Assembly (NCBI GenBank): GCA_040391785.1
Contig: JBEBXH010000009.1
Coordinates: forward strand, 1-64,000
Source: UBA5239 sp040391785
GTDB lineage: Bacteria; Verrucomicrobiota; Lentisphaeria; Victivallales; Victivallaceae
Length of the DNA stretch: 64,000 bases
Reading direction: 5' to 3'
A model generated the notes under the pieces. It saw nothing but the letters and a program-made list of their open reading frames with translations, had not been told where the DNA came from and made no database searches. Below are positions 44,022-52,974 of the stretch, piece after piece. Numbering within the stretch: the stretch's first letter is position 1; every line of letters starts with the position of its first letter. A program made the translations under genes and the position numbers.

Positions 44022-45923
44022 CTATGTGTTGAATTGAAAGCGTTCGATCATTTCTAAGCGATCCTGATAACCAAGGCTGTTGAACCGCCTGCTGTAGCCG
44101 CCGATCCGGACGGTCAGATCCTCGTAAAGTTCCGGGGTCTTGATGGCTTTTTTCAGGTCTTCGATGGATACCGCGTTAACTTGAATCTGCAACCCGCCCA
44201 GGTCGAAATACGAACGCAGCATCGCCCGGAAATTGCGCAGGGCCTCCGGCGTATCGTACATGTTGCGGTCAAGGTAAATATCCAGCGCCTGGCCGCCCGG
44301 AAAATCGGTCTGGTCGATCGCGGCGGCGGAATGCAGCAAGCCGCTGATTCCCTGCCGGTTGCGCCCCTGCATCGGACCGACGTTTTTGGCAAAGGGCTCG
44401 CCGGCCTTGCGCCCGTCGAGAGTAGCGGGATAGCTGCCGCCCCGCCATACATGGGTGTTCAAGGTATGGAAACTCGGCATATATTGGATGTGCCCCGGCG
44501 GGTTGGTTTCCCGGACGATCCGGGCGAGCTCGCGCGCCAGCTTGGCCGCCATCTGATCGGCCACGGCATTGCCGTTGCCGAATTTCGGGCAATTCAGGAG
44601 TTCGAGGCGGATCTCTTCGGCATCTTCGAAATTACACTCCACCGCGCGGATCAATTCCGCCAACGTCCGGGTTTTCCGGCGAAAAACCAGTTCATCGATC
44701 GCCACCAGCGCGTCCGAGGCATTCACCAGCGCGAAGAAATCGACGTTGCCCGTATGATATTTCACCCCGCCCTGCAGCCGGTCCAGCCCCGGAGCGCCGC
44801 CGGTCAATAATGCCGAGATAAACGGAGCGGGCAGGGCTTTTTTATTCAGCGCGCCGTGCTGCTCCATCAAACGGGGAAGCAGCTGACGGTGATAGTCGAG
44901 CAGGGCCGCGAAGATTTCATCGATGCCGGATGATTCCGGGGTTATGGCCGCGCTCAGTCCCGGCAGCACATTCACCACCAGTGCCCACATATCGCTGAAT
45001 TCACGGCCGCCGATCATCAATCCCATGCAGCTGTTGACGCACCAGTATTCGAGGTCACTTTCCGGCACGCCGCGTTTCAGCAGCGTCTTGCGACAATTTT
45101 CCTCGCTGTAAAAGGTCGGTTGCCCGATCGTGAAAAGCTCCGGCCGGGTAAAGAGCGCCAGGTCTTCGTCGCGCATATTCCGGTGACAGCGCACGGCGAT
45201 CAGGGGAGCGGGCAGACGCTCTTCCGCCAGTACCTCCGCCAGCAGCCGGGTCAGGTCGTTGCAGAGATCGTTTCCGGCGCTGTCGCAACCGCCCAGGTTG
45301 AGGGCTTTGGCTGCGTCGCCGCAGGTATTGAGCATGCGGATAAATTCCGCCAGTTGCCGCTTCAATTCAGCTATCGGCACGCCGTTCTCGAGATCGCGCC
45401 GGAAATACGGATAACAATACTGATCCAGCCGTCCCAACGAAATGGAGGCGAAACTGTGTTCGGCGATTCCCGTAACCGCATGAATCAGGAAAATAGATTG
45501 CAGCGCCTCGGCCAGTGTCCGGGCCGGGTATTCCGGAACGCGGCGGCAGGCTTCGAAGCCCAGTTCCGCGTAGCGCCCGGCAAACGCGATCACGGCCTCA
45601 ACAGCGGTTTTCTGATCCGGAACGGGAGCCGCTTCGGCAATTGCCCGCAGGCCGCTTTTCAATATATTTGCATAATCGAGAGTCGTATGGTTCAGCGACA
45701 CCGCGACACTGTGCTCAAACGGTTGCGGCGCGACCGGTGCGGCGGGCGGCGCCGGCGGCAGGTCATAGCTGTGGTCGTCCGGGTCGATGCCGAACAGACC
45801 GGCCATGCCCAGCGGCGTCCCGGCAATCGGAATTTCGGCCAGAATCCGGCGGAAACTTTCCGCCTCCGGCTCGGCCGCGTATTTACGCCGGAGGAAGGCG
45901 ATCGGTTTGTCATAATTATACAT
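44022..45923 (-). CDS. Glycyl radical enzyme 4, variant active site without the usual Glu
   Basis: A 633-residue glycyl radical enzyme. The radical site is RIGGYSRRF with Gly609. The active-site loop reads EYWCVNSCMGLM: by comparison with enzyme 5 (EYINSTCVEI) the thiyl Cys should be C299, and the Glu two residues later is Gly301. An extra Cys (C295) lies four residues before. It may catalyse something other than the elimination that needs the Glu, or use a different base. It starts three bases after the stop of enzyme 5. Confidence 0.88.
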   Translation of the reverse strand: MYNYDKPIAFLRRKYAAEPEAESFRRILAEIPIAGTPLGMAGLFGIDPDDHSYDLPPAPPAAPVAPQPFEHSVAVSLNHTTLDYANILKSGLRAIAEAAPVPDQKTAVEAVIAFAGRYAELGFEACRRVPEYPARTLAEALQSIFLIHAVTGIAEHSFASISLGRLDQYCYPYFRRDLENGVPIAELKRQLAEFIRMLNTCGDAAKALNLGGCDSAGNDLCNDLTRLLAEVLAEERLPAPLIAVRCHRNMRDEDLALFTRPELFTIGQPTFYSEENCRKTLLKRGVPESDLEYWCVNSCMGLMIGGREFSDMWALVVNVLPGLSAAITPESSGIDEIFAALLDYHRQLLPRLMEQHGALNKKALPAPFISALLTGGAPGLDRLQGGVKYHTGNVDFFALVNASDALVAIDELVFRRKTRTLAELIRAVECNFEDAEEIRLELLNCPKFGNGNAVADQMAAKLARELARIVRETNPPGHIQYMPSFHTLNTHVWRGGSYPATLDGRKAGEPFAKNVGPMQGRNRQGISGLLHSAAAIDQTDFPGGQALDIYLDRNMYDTPEALRNFRAMLRSYFDLGGLQIQVNAVSIEDLKKAIKTPELYEDLTVRIGGYSRRFNSLGYQDRLEMIERFQFNT

Positions 45924-45926
45924 GAC

Positions 45927-47915
45927 CTACAACTCCTGGTAAATGGTCCTCATGATAACTTCGGCCTGCATTTCCGGCGAGAGCCCGGTGAAATAATCGG
46001 TGTAGCCGCCGATGCGTACCACCAGGTCGCGGTATTCCTCGGGATGGAGCTGCGCGGCCTTGAGTTTCTCCGCGTCAAGAATATTGATCTGGGTCTCGAA
46101 GCCGCCGCATTGGATGAAGGTATCGACCAGATATTCAAGCTTTTTCCGCGCATCGGGCGTCGACACCGTGGCGGCGGTGTAGCGCTGGTTGAAAGCGCTG
46201 CCGCCAAGCATCGGCCGGTGATCCCAGGAACAGACCGATTTGATCGCGGCGGTGGGGCCGTCTTTCTCGCGCCCCTGTGCCGGGCCCGCGCCGTCGGCGA
46301 ACGGGAAGCCCCCGCGGCGTCCGTCCGGCGTGGCGCCGCATTCCTTGCCCAGCCGCTGATGCATTTCCCAGCAGAACGTGCCGGGGATGAATGGCGCGTC
46401 GCCGGGGTACATTTTCTGCTCCGCACATCGGGCGGTGATGAAATAGGTGATCAATGGAATTTCGGTATCGACTTCGGCGCTGGCATTGCCGTATTTGGGG
46501 TGCGCATTCAGGAAGCGCTGGCGCAGCGGTTCGTTGCCGGCGAAATCCTGTTCCAGAATATCGCTGAGTTCTTTCAGGGACAGGTTTTCAGACTCATAAA
46601 CTTCACGGCGGATGACCAGCAGCGAGTCGACGAGATTGGCCAGCCCGACAAACGAGCATTCGACCCAGTTGTAACGCGCGCCGCCTTCTTCGATATCAAG
46701 GCCCCGCGCGATGCAGTCGCGGGTAAAGAGGCTCTGGATCGGACGCCGGGTTCCCGCTTCACGCGACTTGCGCCATTCATTCTGCAGCGCGGCACCCTCG
46801 TCAATTTTCCGGCCGAGGTATTCCAGATAACCGGTTCGGAATCCCTCATAAGTTTTGTCCTGCGAGGTTCTCAGGTATTCCAGCAACAGTGTACACAGCG
46901 GAAAATAAGGGCTCGCCACGTAAACGTTGCTTGCGCCAGACGGCGTGATTTCAACACAGGTGGAATTGATGTATTCGTCCGCTTCGGCGGCGGGTACGCC
47001 GTATTGGATCATCGATTGCCGGATCAGGTCGTCGTTGAAAACCGCCACATTGGAAATGCCGTCGGCAATCAGCTCGACTGCGAGTTGGCGCAGCGGGGCA
47101 GGGGTGGTGGCGTTCCAGCAGATGCCCACGCTCGGATACACCAGGCGCGTCCGGCGCAACGCTTCCAGCGCGAGATACGAGAGTTCATTGCAGACATCGC
47201 CGCCACCCACCATCACCGCATAAGCCAGTCCGCGCTTGCAGGAACTGTTGATAAAGAGGTACAGCGTCTCGATCATCCGCAGCGCTTCGTCGCGGGTGAG
47301 TTTTCCGGACGCTATATCCGCTTCGTAGAAACGGATCAGCCGCCGGTCGATACGCCCCGGACCCACCAGCACGGCGTGGTCGCCGATCTGGATCGCCGTC
47401 ATGATGAACCACATCAGTTGGATCGCTTCGCGGAAAGTACGCGGCGGTTGGTGCGCGATATGGCGACAGGCTTCGGCAACCTCCGGGGTCACGGCCTGCG
47501 CCGCGGCGTGTCCGATCATCACCGATATGCCGCCGACCGCCGTGACCATGCTTGAAATATGCCCGGCTTTCCGGCGCAGTCCGTCCAGCCCGAGCTGAAA
47601 AATATCGTCGTAAAAAGGCTCTGCGTGTCCGGTCTGCCCGGGCGATGGCGGGAAATAACCGCTAAGCTCTTTGATGGCTTTCTCGTGTTCCGCTTGGTTG
47701 ATTTGCAGCGGCACGATCCTCCCGATCAACGGCTCCTCCGGCGTGTGGATAAATTCAAGCTTGGTCAACCGCGCCGCGCCGAGCGCCGCATAACGCTCCG
47801 CCAGGGGCTGTCCCTCGGTATCCCGCCAGATTTTCAGCATCAGGGCGTGGTCGGCCCAGTGGGTGATGCCATCCAACTTCAATTGGGCTTCCAGAACTTC
47901 ATCGCGCAGACTCAT
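45927..47915 (-). CDS. Glycyl radical enzyme 5
   Basis: A 662-residue glycyl radical enzyme and the first of the five in the transcript. The radical site is RIGGYTDYF with Gly637. C320-V-E322 in INSTCVEITPSG is the canonical C-V-E of glycerol/propanediol dehydratase, choline lyase and hydroxyproline dehydratase types. It is closest to the classical enzymes in motif, although about 100 residues shorter. Its ATG overlaps the IclR-type gene stop (ATGA). Confidence 0.92.
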   Translation of the reverse strand: MSLRDEVLEAQLKLDGITHWADHALMLKIWRDTEGQPLAERYAALGAARLTKLEFIHTPEEPLIGRIVPLQINQAEHEKAIKELSGYFPPSPGQTGHAEPFYDDIFQLGLDGLRRKAGHISSMVTAVGGISVMIGHAAAQAVTPEVAEACRHIAHQPPRTFREAIQLMWFIMTAIQIGDHAVLVGPGRIDRRLIRFYEADIASGKLTRDEALRMIETLYLFINSSCKRGLAYAVMVGGGDVCNELSYLALEALRRTRLVYPSVGICWNATTPAPLRQLAVELIADGISNVAVFNDDLIRQSMIQYGVPAAEADEYINSTCVEITPSGASNVYVASPYFPLCTLLLEYLRTSQDKTYEGFRTGYLEYLGRKIDEGAALQNEWRKSREAGTRRPIQSLFTRDCIARGLDIEEGGARYNWVECSFVGLANLVDSLLVIRREVYESENLSLKELSDILEQDFAGNEPLRQRFLNAHPKYGNASAEVDTEIPLITYFITARCAEQKMYPGDAPFIPGTFCWEMHQRLGKECGATPDGRRGGFPFADGAGPAQGREKDGPTAAIKSVCSWDHRPMLGGSAFNQRYTAATVSTPDARKKLEYLVDTFIQCGGFETQINILDAEKLKAAQLHPEEYRDLVVRIGGYTDYFTGLSPEMQAEVIMRTIYQEL

Positions 47916-48685
47916 GGATAGGACTCCTTATAACCGATACTGGTGGAAATTTTATTGGCGCAGGCCAGAACTTTCCGGCGCAGTTCCGGGATCATCTCGG
48001 GGCTCAGGCGCGAGGTCAGGCCGGTCACGCCGATGCCCGCCACCACCTTGCCGACCGCATTAAATACCGGCGAGCCGATGCAGTAATTGCCCAGCAGGTA
48101 TTCCTCGAATTCCGAGCTGCTGCAAGTCCGGCGGATGTCGTCCAGCTCCTTGCCGATCAACTGCGGCTCGGTAATGGTGTGGATGCTCAGTTGCGGACGC
48201 GGCAGCGCCATGACTCTGGCCGCCTCTTTCTCCGGCAGAAACGCCCAGACCGCCTTGCCGAACGCGTTGCCGTGCCAGTGAATCCGCGAGCCCGGCGTCA
48301 CCGCCTGGTAATACTCCGCCGGAGGCGCCACGAAGTCAAGCTGGAGCATCCGGTCGCCATCCGGCACCTGGATCTGGACGCTCTCGCGCGTTTCAAGGGC
48401 GAGCTCCTCCAGATATGGCCGCGCCTGCTTGCGTAGGTCGAAACTGTTCTGCAGCTTCATGCCGAGCGAAAACAGCGCCGCCGTCAGTTCATATTGCCCC
48501 GCGGCATTTTTTTTGACATAGCCTTTTTCACTGAGTACATTCAAAATGCGGAAGGTGAGGTTCGGGGTAAGTTCCAATCGCCGGGCCAACTCCGTGGGCC
48601 CCCATGCCCCGGGCTCGGCGACCATGAATTCAAGCAGTTCCAAAACCGCCGAGGCGGCCGGCGCGTCGTATTTTTTCTCTGTCAT
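47912..48685 (-). CDS. IclR-family transcriptional regulator of the glycyl radical operon
   Basis: A 257-residue regulator. The winged helix is at residues 1-75 (WGPTELARRLELTPNLTFRIL, then LSEKGYVKKNAAGQYELT); the effector domain follows with ESVQIQVPDGDRM and HWHGNAFGKAVWAFL. It is the first gene of the operon and overlaps enzyme 5 by four bases, so it most likely regulates the operon and itself. The inverted repeat upstream (48698-48732) is a candidate site. Confidence 0.92.
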   Translation of the reverse strand: MTEKKYDAPAASAVLELLEFMVAEPGAWGPTELARRLELTPNLTFRILNVLSEKGYVKKNAAGQYELTAALFSLGMKLQNSFDLRKQARPYLEELALETRESVQIQVPDGDRMLQLDFVAPPAEYYQAVTPGSRIHWHGNAFGKAVWAFLPEKEAARVMALPRPQLSIHTITEPQLIGKELDDIRRTCSSSEFEEYLLGNYCIGSPVFNAVGKVVAGIGVTGLTSRLSPEMIPELRRKVLACANKISTSIGYKESYP

Positions 48686-48697
48686 GGCAAGAATTCC

Positions 48698-48756
48698 ATT
48701 TTATATTTAAAAATTCATTCTATATATAAAATACAGCCAGCGGCACAAAAAGTCAA
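48698..48756 (-). promoter_or_regulatory. Promoter with overlapping inverted repeat, glycyl radical operon
   Basis: On the minus strand TTGACT (48751-48756), a 17-base spacer and TATTTT (48728-48733) form a good promoter. A perfect 9-bp inverted repeat, ATTTTATAT (48698-48706) and ATATAAAAT (48724-48732), overlaps the -10 and the predicted start point, as expected for an IclR-type repressor site. Confidence 0.65.
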
Positions 48757-48792
48757 CAGACACACGACCAGTGAAGACGATTTAATGAAGAT

Positions 48793-49236
48793 TTATTTGC
48801 CGCAAGCCTTGTCCACGGCACGGGCGTTTTCCAGAATCTTGTCCCAGGTCGGAGAAGATTGTCCTTTGCTCAGATATTTGATGAATTCCTCGCAGTTGGC
48901 AACCTCCGGCATACCCGGGCTGCTGGTGACTTGCCCTGAAAACAGAGCGATATAGTAGGGACGCTTCACCTGCCATGGCTTCTCGATAATCCTGGGATAA
49001 TCTTTCATTTCAGGAGTAGCGGTCAGTCCTGCGCCGATGTATGCATACGGGGTATCTTTCTCCGGCCACTTTGTATTCAAATCAAGAAGTATAGCGATTT
49101 CTTTCAGCTCATTGATTCGGGTGAGCCGGTCATTTTTCTCTTTGAACTTCGGCACCAGCGTCACCAGCATCAGAGCCAGAAAAGCGATGATGGTGGCGAC
49201 GATTCGGATAATTTGCTTTTTATTTTTCATTTCCAT
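48793..49236 (-). CDS. Hypothetical membrane-anchored protein, degenerate pseudopilin-like (short)
   Basis: A 147-residue protein with one N-terminal membrane helix (IVATIIAFLALMLVTLVPKF). The rest resembles the C-terminal half of the protein at 49220-49942: YAYIGAGLT, IIEKPWQVKRPYYIALF, NCEEFIKYLS and KILENARAVDK align with YAYLGNGLT, VLAKPWLLSEPHYVLF, TCEEAINYLA and KILANAREIDK. No prepilin peptidase site is visible. An in-frame ATG two codons later is an alternative start. It overlaps the previous gene by 17 bases. Function unknown. Confidence 0.7.
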   Translation of the reverse strand: MEMKNKKQIIRIVATIIAFLALMLVTLVPKFKEKNDRLTRINELKEIAILLDLNTKWPEKDTPYAYIGAGLTATPEMKDYPRIIEKPWQVKRPYYIALFSGQVTSSPGMPEVANCEEFIKYLSKGQSSPTWDKILENARAVDKACGK

Positions 49237-49942
49237 TTACTCTGTTTTTATCGATTTCACGGGCATTGGCAAGGATTTTATCTACATGATCGGTATCGAT
49301 CAGTTTATTTTCAGCCAGATAGTTGATTGCTTCTTCACAGGTTTTCAACTGCTTGTCCGGGCTATAAAAGTACGTTACCTTACGATCGGCAAACAGCACA
49401 TAATGTGGTTCCGAAAGCAACCATGGCTTGGCCAGGACAATTGGTGTTTTGCCCAACTTCCCCAAGTCCGTCAAGCCGTTTCCAAGATAAGCATAAGTTG
49501 TATTGTTTTCAGAGGCTAATAGTTTGACTTTCCTTGTTGGACGGGAAGTGATTTTGTCATTATCGGCAATGAAAAACTTGAGTTCCGATACTTCTTTTTT
49601 GGGTAAACAGTATCTGATATAGTCCTTGGATAATAGAAACTCAGAAGTTTTGCGGCCTACTAAAGCCGATAAATAGCCATACGGATAGGTAAATGACTCC
49701 ATATATCCTTCAGCTAACAAAAAATTGAAAGCTTCATAACCACTTGAAACAGGTAAATGATCGCTGTAATCAATTGAATACATTGCAATTGCGAGAAATA
49801 TGCAGTGCAAATCGCTAATGGTCGAATCTTTATGGGATTTTTGCCACTTGGCCGTCAGGGCGGGCAGGACCATGGCGGCAACCAGAAACACCATCGCCAG
49901 GACGATGGCGGTGTTGATTACGGTTTTGCGGGTGATTTTCAT
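49220..49942 (-). CDS. Hypothetical membrane-anchored protein, degenerate pseudopilin-like (long)
   Basis: A 240-residue protein with an N-terminal hydrophobic helix (VINTAIVLAMVFLVAAMVLP) followed by ALTAKWQKSHKDSTISDLHC and a Y-x2-D-x2-D-H-L-P segment, which recalls the post-helix region of the pseudopilins of this organism. The processing signal FTLIE is absent. The ATG at 49942 overlaps the stop of a 39-residue upstream ORF and is preferred to an in-frame ATG seven codons earlier. Role unknown; the pair may be paralogues that lost pilin processing. Confidence 0.72.
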   Translation of the reverse strand: MKITRKTVINTAIVLAMVFLVAAMVLPALTAKWQKSHKDSTISDLHCIFLAIAMYSIDYSDHLPVSSGYEAFNFLLAEGYMESFTYPYGYLSALVGRKTSEFLLSKDYIRYCLPKKEVSELKFFIADNDKITSRPTRKVKLLASENNTTYAYLGNGLTDLGKLGKTPIVLAKPWLLSEPHYVLFADRKVTYFYSPDKQLKTCEEAINYLAENKLIDTDHVDKILANAREIDKNRVNGNEK

Positions 49943-50058
49943 CCTGCCGTCTGGGTTAGGCATTGGACCAGCAGCGCGATCACTACTCCCAGAAGGATGC
50001 AGATGAATACGATGTTGAAAATAACCGCTTTTTTCCCGTTATCCTTTTCTGGCTTCAT
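49939..50058 (-). CDS. Small 39-residue single-pass membrane peptide
   Basis: ATG at 50058 with AAAAGG upstream opens a 39-residue frame: a charged N-terminus (MKPEKDNGKKA) followed by one hydrophobic helix (VIFNIVFICILLGVVIALLV) and a short tail. Its TGA overlaps the ATG of the next gene (ATGA), a strong sign of a real translated frame. Function unknown. Confidence 0.6.
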   Translation of the reverse strand: MKPEKDNGKKAVIFNIVFICILLGVVIALLVQCLTQTAG

Positions 50059-50109
50059 AAACTTACCTTTTGGTTTGTGTTTATCAGTAATATGACGCCG
50101 CGTTATGCC

Positions 50110-52974
50110 TTATTCTTTGGGGGCGAAGTATTTTTCCACCATCTTTTTCAGGTAATAAACCTGTTTCGAGCTCAATACCTTGCCGGACTCGGACTGTTTT
50201 TTCAGCGACTGGTAGAATTCCTTATCGTCGCGGGTGAATTTGCCGCTCTTGACCGGTTCTTCCCAGGTGGTCACTCCGCCCAGTTGCTCCAGCAGTTGAG
50301 TGGTTTCGGCCGACTCGACTTGCGGGGCGGCGGCCTCTTTCGGGGTGGCCGCAGATGCGGGGGCGGCATCGCCTTCGTCGCCGGTGTTGGCACTGGCGTC
50401 CGCGGCTTTCGGTTCGCTGCCGAGCAGGGTGCACAGTTCCGGGTAATTCTTGATCTGACCCTGATATTGATGCGCCAGCCGGACCAGCACGTTGACCTGT
50501 TTGTCGGAGAGGTTCTTGCCGGATTCGGACTGTTTTTTCAGCGACTCGAAGAATGCGCCGTCGTCTTTTTTGCGGCGGCCCTTGCCGGCGGCCGGGGACC
50601 AGTCGACGCTGTCGAATGAGGCGAAAATCTTCTGGAATTTTTCCTGGCTTTCGGGGTTGATGGGGGCGGCTTCCGGCATGCTCGCCGGGTCGACGCCGAG
50701 CATCTTGGTCAGAGCGTCGAAATCGGCGATTTCATCGCGGTGGCGCGAAGCCATCTTGATCAGGGCATAATGCTGTTTCTCGGATAGGGCCTTGCCGGAT
50801 TCGGCCTGTTTCTTCAAGGATTTGAAGAATTTGCCGTCGTCGAATTTGCGGCGTCCCTTGCCGCCGCCGCCCGCGTCATCGTCCCACTTCACGTCTTTCA
50901 GCATGTCGAACACCTGCTGATAGGTGGCGGTTTCTTCGCTGTTCGCGGCGCTGTTGCGGCGGCGCTCTTCGCGCTGCTGATGCTCCGCTTTCAGCGTGGC
51001 AATCTCTTCTTCGCTCATGCCGCATTGGGCCAGGACCTTTTCGAGGTCCGGCAGCTGGGCGGAATATTTGAAGCCGAGGTTCAGCAGTGTCTGCCACTGG
51101 CGGCTCGAAAGGCGTCCGGTTTCCTGGAAATTCTCCAGCACGGACGTATAGAATTTGCGGTCGTCGTAGGTGCGCTTGCCGACTTTTTCGGGGGCATCCC
51201 ACTGAACTTTTTCCAGACGGGTCAGGAGGGGTTTGGTCTTCTGGATGTCGACGCTGTCGCGTTCCTTGGCTTCGTCGAGCCAGCCCAGGAATTTCTGGTG
51301 AAAACCGCCGAGCATGTTGGTCCAGAGGAGTTCGCCTTCTTCGACCTGGTCGAGCTCTTTTTCCATCTGCGAAGTATAGTCGACGTTGATCAGCGCGGGG
51401 AGGGTCTCCCTCAGGTACTGATTGACTTTCATCCCGAGCTCGCTGGGGATCAGGACGCCGCCTTTGTCGGGGGTCACATATTCGCGGACCTGAATGGTCC
51501 GGATGATCGTGGCGTAGGTGGACGGACGGCCGATGCCGCGCGCTTCCAGTTCCTTGATCAGCGTGGCTTCGGAATAACGCGCCGGCGGTTCGGTGAACTT
51601 CTGGGTATTTTCCAGCTTGACCAGATTGCAGGGCTGTCCCTTGGAGAGACGGCCGAGGATCTCGAGCTTCTTCTCATCGGCGGATTTATCGCTTTCGCTG
51701 AGCTTCATGAAGCCCGGGAAAACGGTGACCAGCGCGCTGACGCGGAAATCGTATTCGCGCCCGTCGCTGCCGGTGGTGATGACGTCCACGGTGGTCTGGC
51801 TCTGTTCGCAGGACTTCATCTGGCTGGCCACGAAGCGTTTCCAGATCAGGGTATAAAGTTTCAACTGGCTGCGTTCCAGATATTTTTCCATCATTTCCGG
51901 CGTGCGGGTGACGTCGGTGGGGCGGATGGCTTCGTGCGCTTCCTGCGCCGCCTTGCCGCTTTTGAAGAAATTCGGCTTGGGCGGAACGTATTCCGGGCCG
52001 TATTCACTGCCGATGAAGTCGCGGCAGGCGTGCTGCGCTTCCGCCGCCACGTTTACCGAGTCGGTACGCATGTAGGTGATCAAACCGACCGCGCCGCTGC
52101 CGGTATCGATCCCTTCATAAAGCTGCTGGGCGATCTGCATGGTGCGGGTGGCGCTGTATTTCAGGAAACTATTGGCGGCCTGCTGCAGCGTACTGGTGGT
52201 ATGCGGCGGCGGGGCGTGACGGAACTTCGGCGCGGTGGTGATTTCGCCGACTTTGAAGCCGTTGCCGTGATGAAGGGCCTTCATGACTTTTTCGGCATCT
52301 TCGCCATTGGAAATCAGGAACTTATTGCCGTCGATCTTGTGCATTTTGGTGGAAAACTGGTCGCTGCCGGCCGCGAAGTCGGCGGTGAAATCCCAGTATT
52401 CTTCGGGCACGAAATCGCGTATTTTCTCTTCGCGCTCACACACCAGCAGCAAGGCGACCGACTGGACGCGCCCGGCGCTGCTGCCGCCCGGAACCTTGCG
52501 GCGGACGATGGGACTGACTTTGTAGCCCACGATACGGTCGAGCACGCGGCGCGCCTGCTGGGCGTCTACCAGGTGCATGTCGATATCGGTGGCGTGCTGG
52601 AACGCCTTGTCGATGGCGTTTTTGGTGATTTCATGGAAGGTCACGCGGTGAAAACCCGCCTTGGTCTGCTTTTTCAACACTTCCTTCAGGTGCCAGGCGA
52701 TGGCTTCTCCTTCGCGGTCCGGGTCCGGCGCGAGATAGATGTCGTCGGCCTTTTTGGCGGCGGCGCGGAGTTCGCGGATGATTTTGGCGCCGCGCTCGCT
52801 TTCTTCGTAGCGGGGCTCGAAGTTATTGGCAATATCCACGCCCAGCGAATGCTCCGGCAAATCGCGGATATGCCCCATGGAGGCCATAATCTTAAAATCC
52901 TTGCCGAGCATGCGGCCGATGGTGCGCGCTTTGGTCGGCGATTCCACAATTACCAGTTTGCTGTCAGTTGCCAT
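50110..52974 (-). CDS. topA: DNA topoisomerase I with four novel C-terminal repeats
   Basis: A 954-residue type IA topoisomerase that relaxes negatively supercoiled DNA. The Toprim domain begins LVIVESPTKARTI with DPDREGEAIAWHL; the catalytic Tyr is in GLITYMRTDSV; the core ends with ARGIGRPSTYATIIRTIQ. The C-terminus has no CxxC zinc fingers. Instead there are four repeats (starting near residues 588, 694, 786 and 900) built around W, then DD-x2-FY/F-x-SLKKQ-x-ESGK-x-LS-x-KQ. A low-complexity linker lies between repeats 3 and 4. The start overlaps the thioesterase gene stop by 11 bases. Confidence 0.95.
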   Translation of the reverse strand: MATDSKLVIVESPTKARTIGRMLGKDFKIMASMGHIRDLPEHSLGVDIANNFEPRYEESERGAKIIRELRAAAKKADDIYLAPDPDREGEAIAWHLKEVLKKQTKAGFHRVTFHEITKNAIDKAFQHATDIDMHLVDAQQARRVLDRIVGYKVSPIVRRKVPGGSSAGRVQSVALLLVCEREEKIRDFVPEEYWDFTADFAAGSDQFSTKMHKIDGNKFLISNGEDAEKVMKALHHGNGFKVGEITTAPKFRHAPPPHTTSTLQQAANSFLKYSATRTMQIAQQLYEGIDTGSGAVGLITYMRTDSVNVAAEAQHACRDFIGSEYGPEYVPPKPNFFKSGKAAQEAHEAIRPTDVTRTPEMMEKYLERSQLKLYTLIWKRFVASQMKSCEQSQTTVDVITTGSDGREYDFRVSALVTVFPGFMKLSESDKSADEKKLEILGRLSKGQPCNLVKLENTQKFTEPPARYSEATLIKELEARGIGRPSTYATIIRTIQVREYVTPDKGGVLIPSELGMKVNQYLRETLPALINVDYTSQMEKELDQVEEGELLWTNMLGGFHQKFLGWLDEAKERDSVDIQKTKPLLTRLEKVQWDAPEKVGKRTYDDRKFYTSVLENFQETGRLSSRQWQTLLNLGFKYSAQLPDLEKVLAQCGMSEEEIATLKAEHQQREERRRNSAANSEETATYQQVFDMLKDVKWDDDAGGGGKGRRKFDDGKFFKSLKKQAESGKALSEKQHYALIKMASRHRDEIADFDALTKMLGVDPASMPEAAPINPESQEKFQKIFASFDSVDWSPAAGKGRRKKDDGAFFESLKKQSESGKNLSDKQVNVLVRLAHQYQGQIKNYPELCTLLGSEPKAADASANTGDEGDAAPASAATPKEAAAPQVESAETTQLLEQLGGVTTWEEPVKSGKFTRDDKEFYQSLKKQSESGKVLSSKQVYYLKKMVEKYFAPKE

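Noticed and set aside
45120..47555. Open frame of 811 codons antisense to glycyl radical enzymes 4 and 5
   Set aside because: It spans two genes with full radical and Cys motifs and has no ribosome binding site or family resemblance.
34300..48685. Glycyl radical operon as a bacterial microcompartment locus
   Set aside because: No shell protein, CoA-acylating aldehyde dehydrogenase or phosphotransacylase gene is present.
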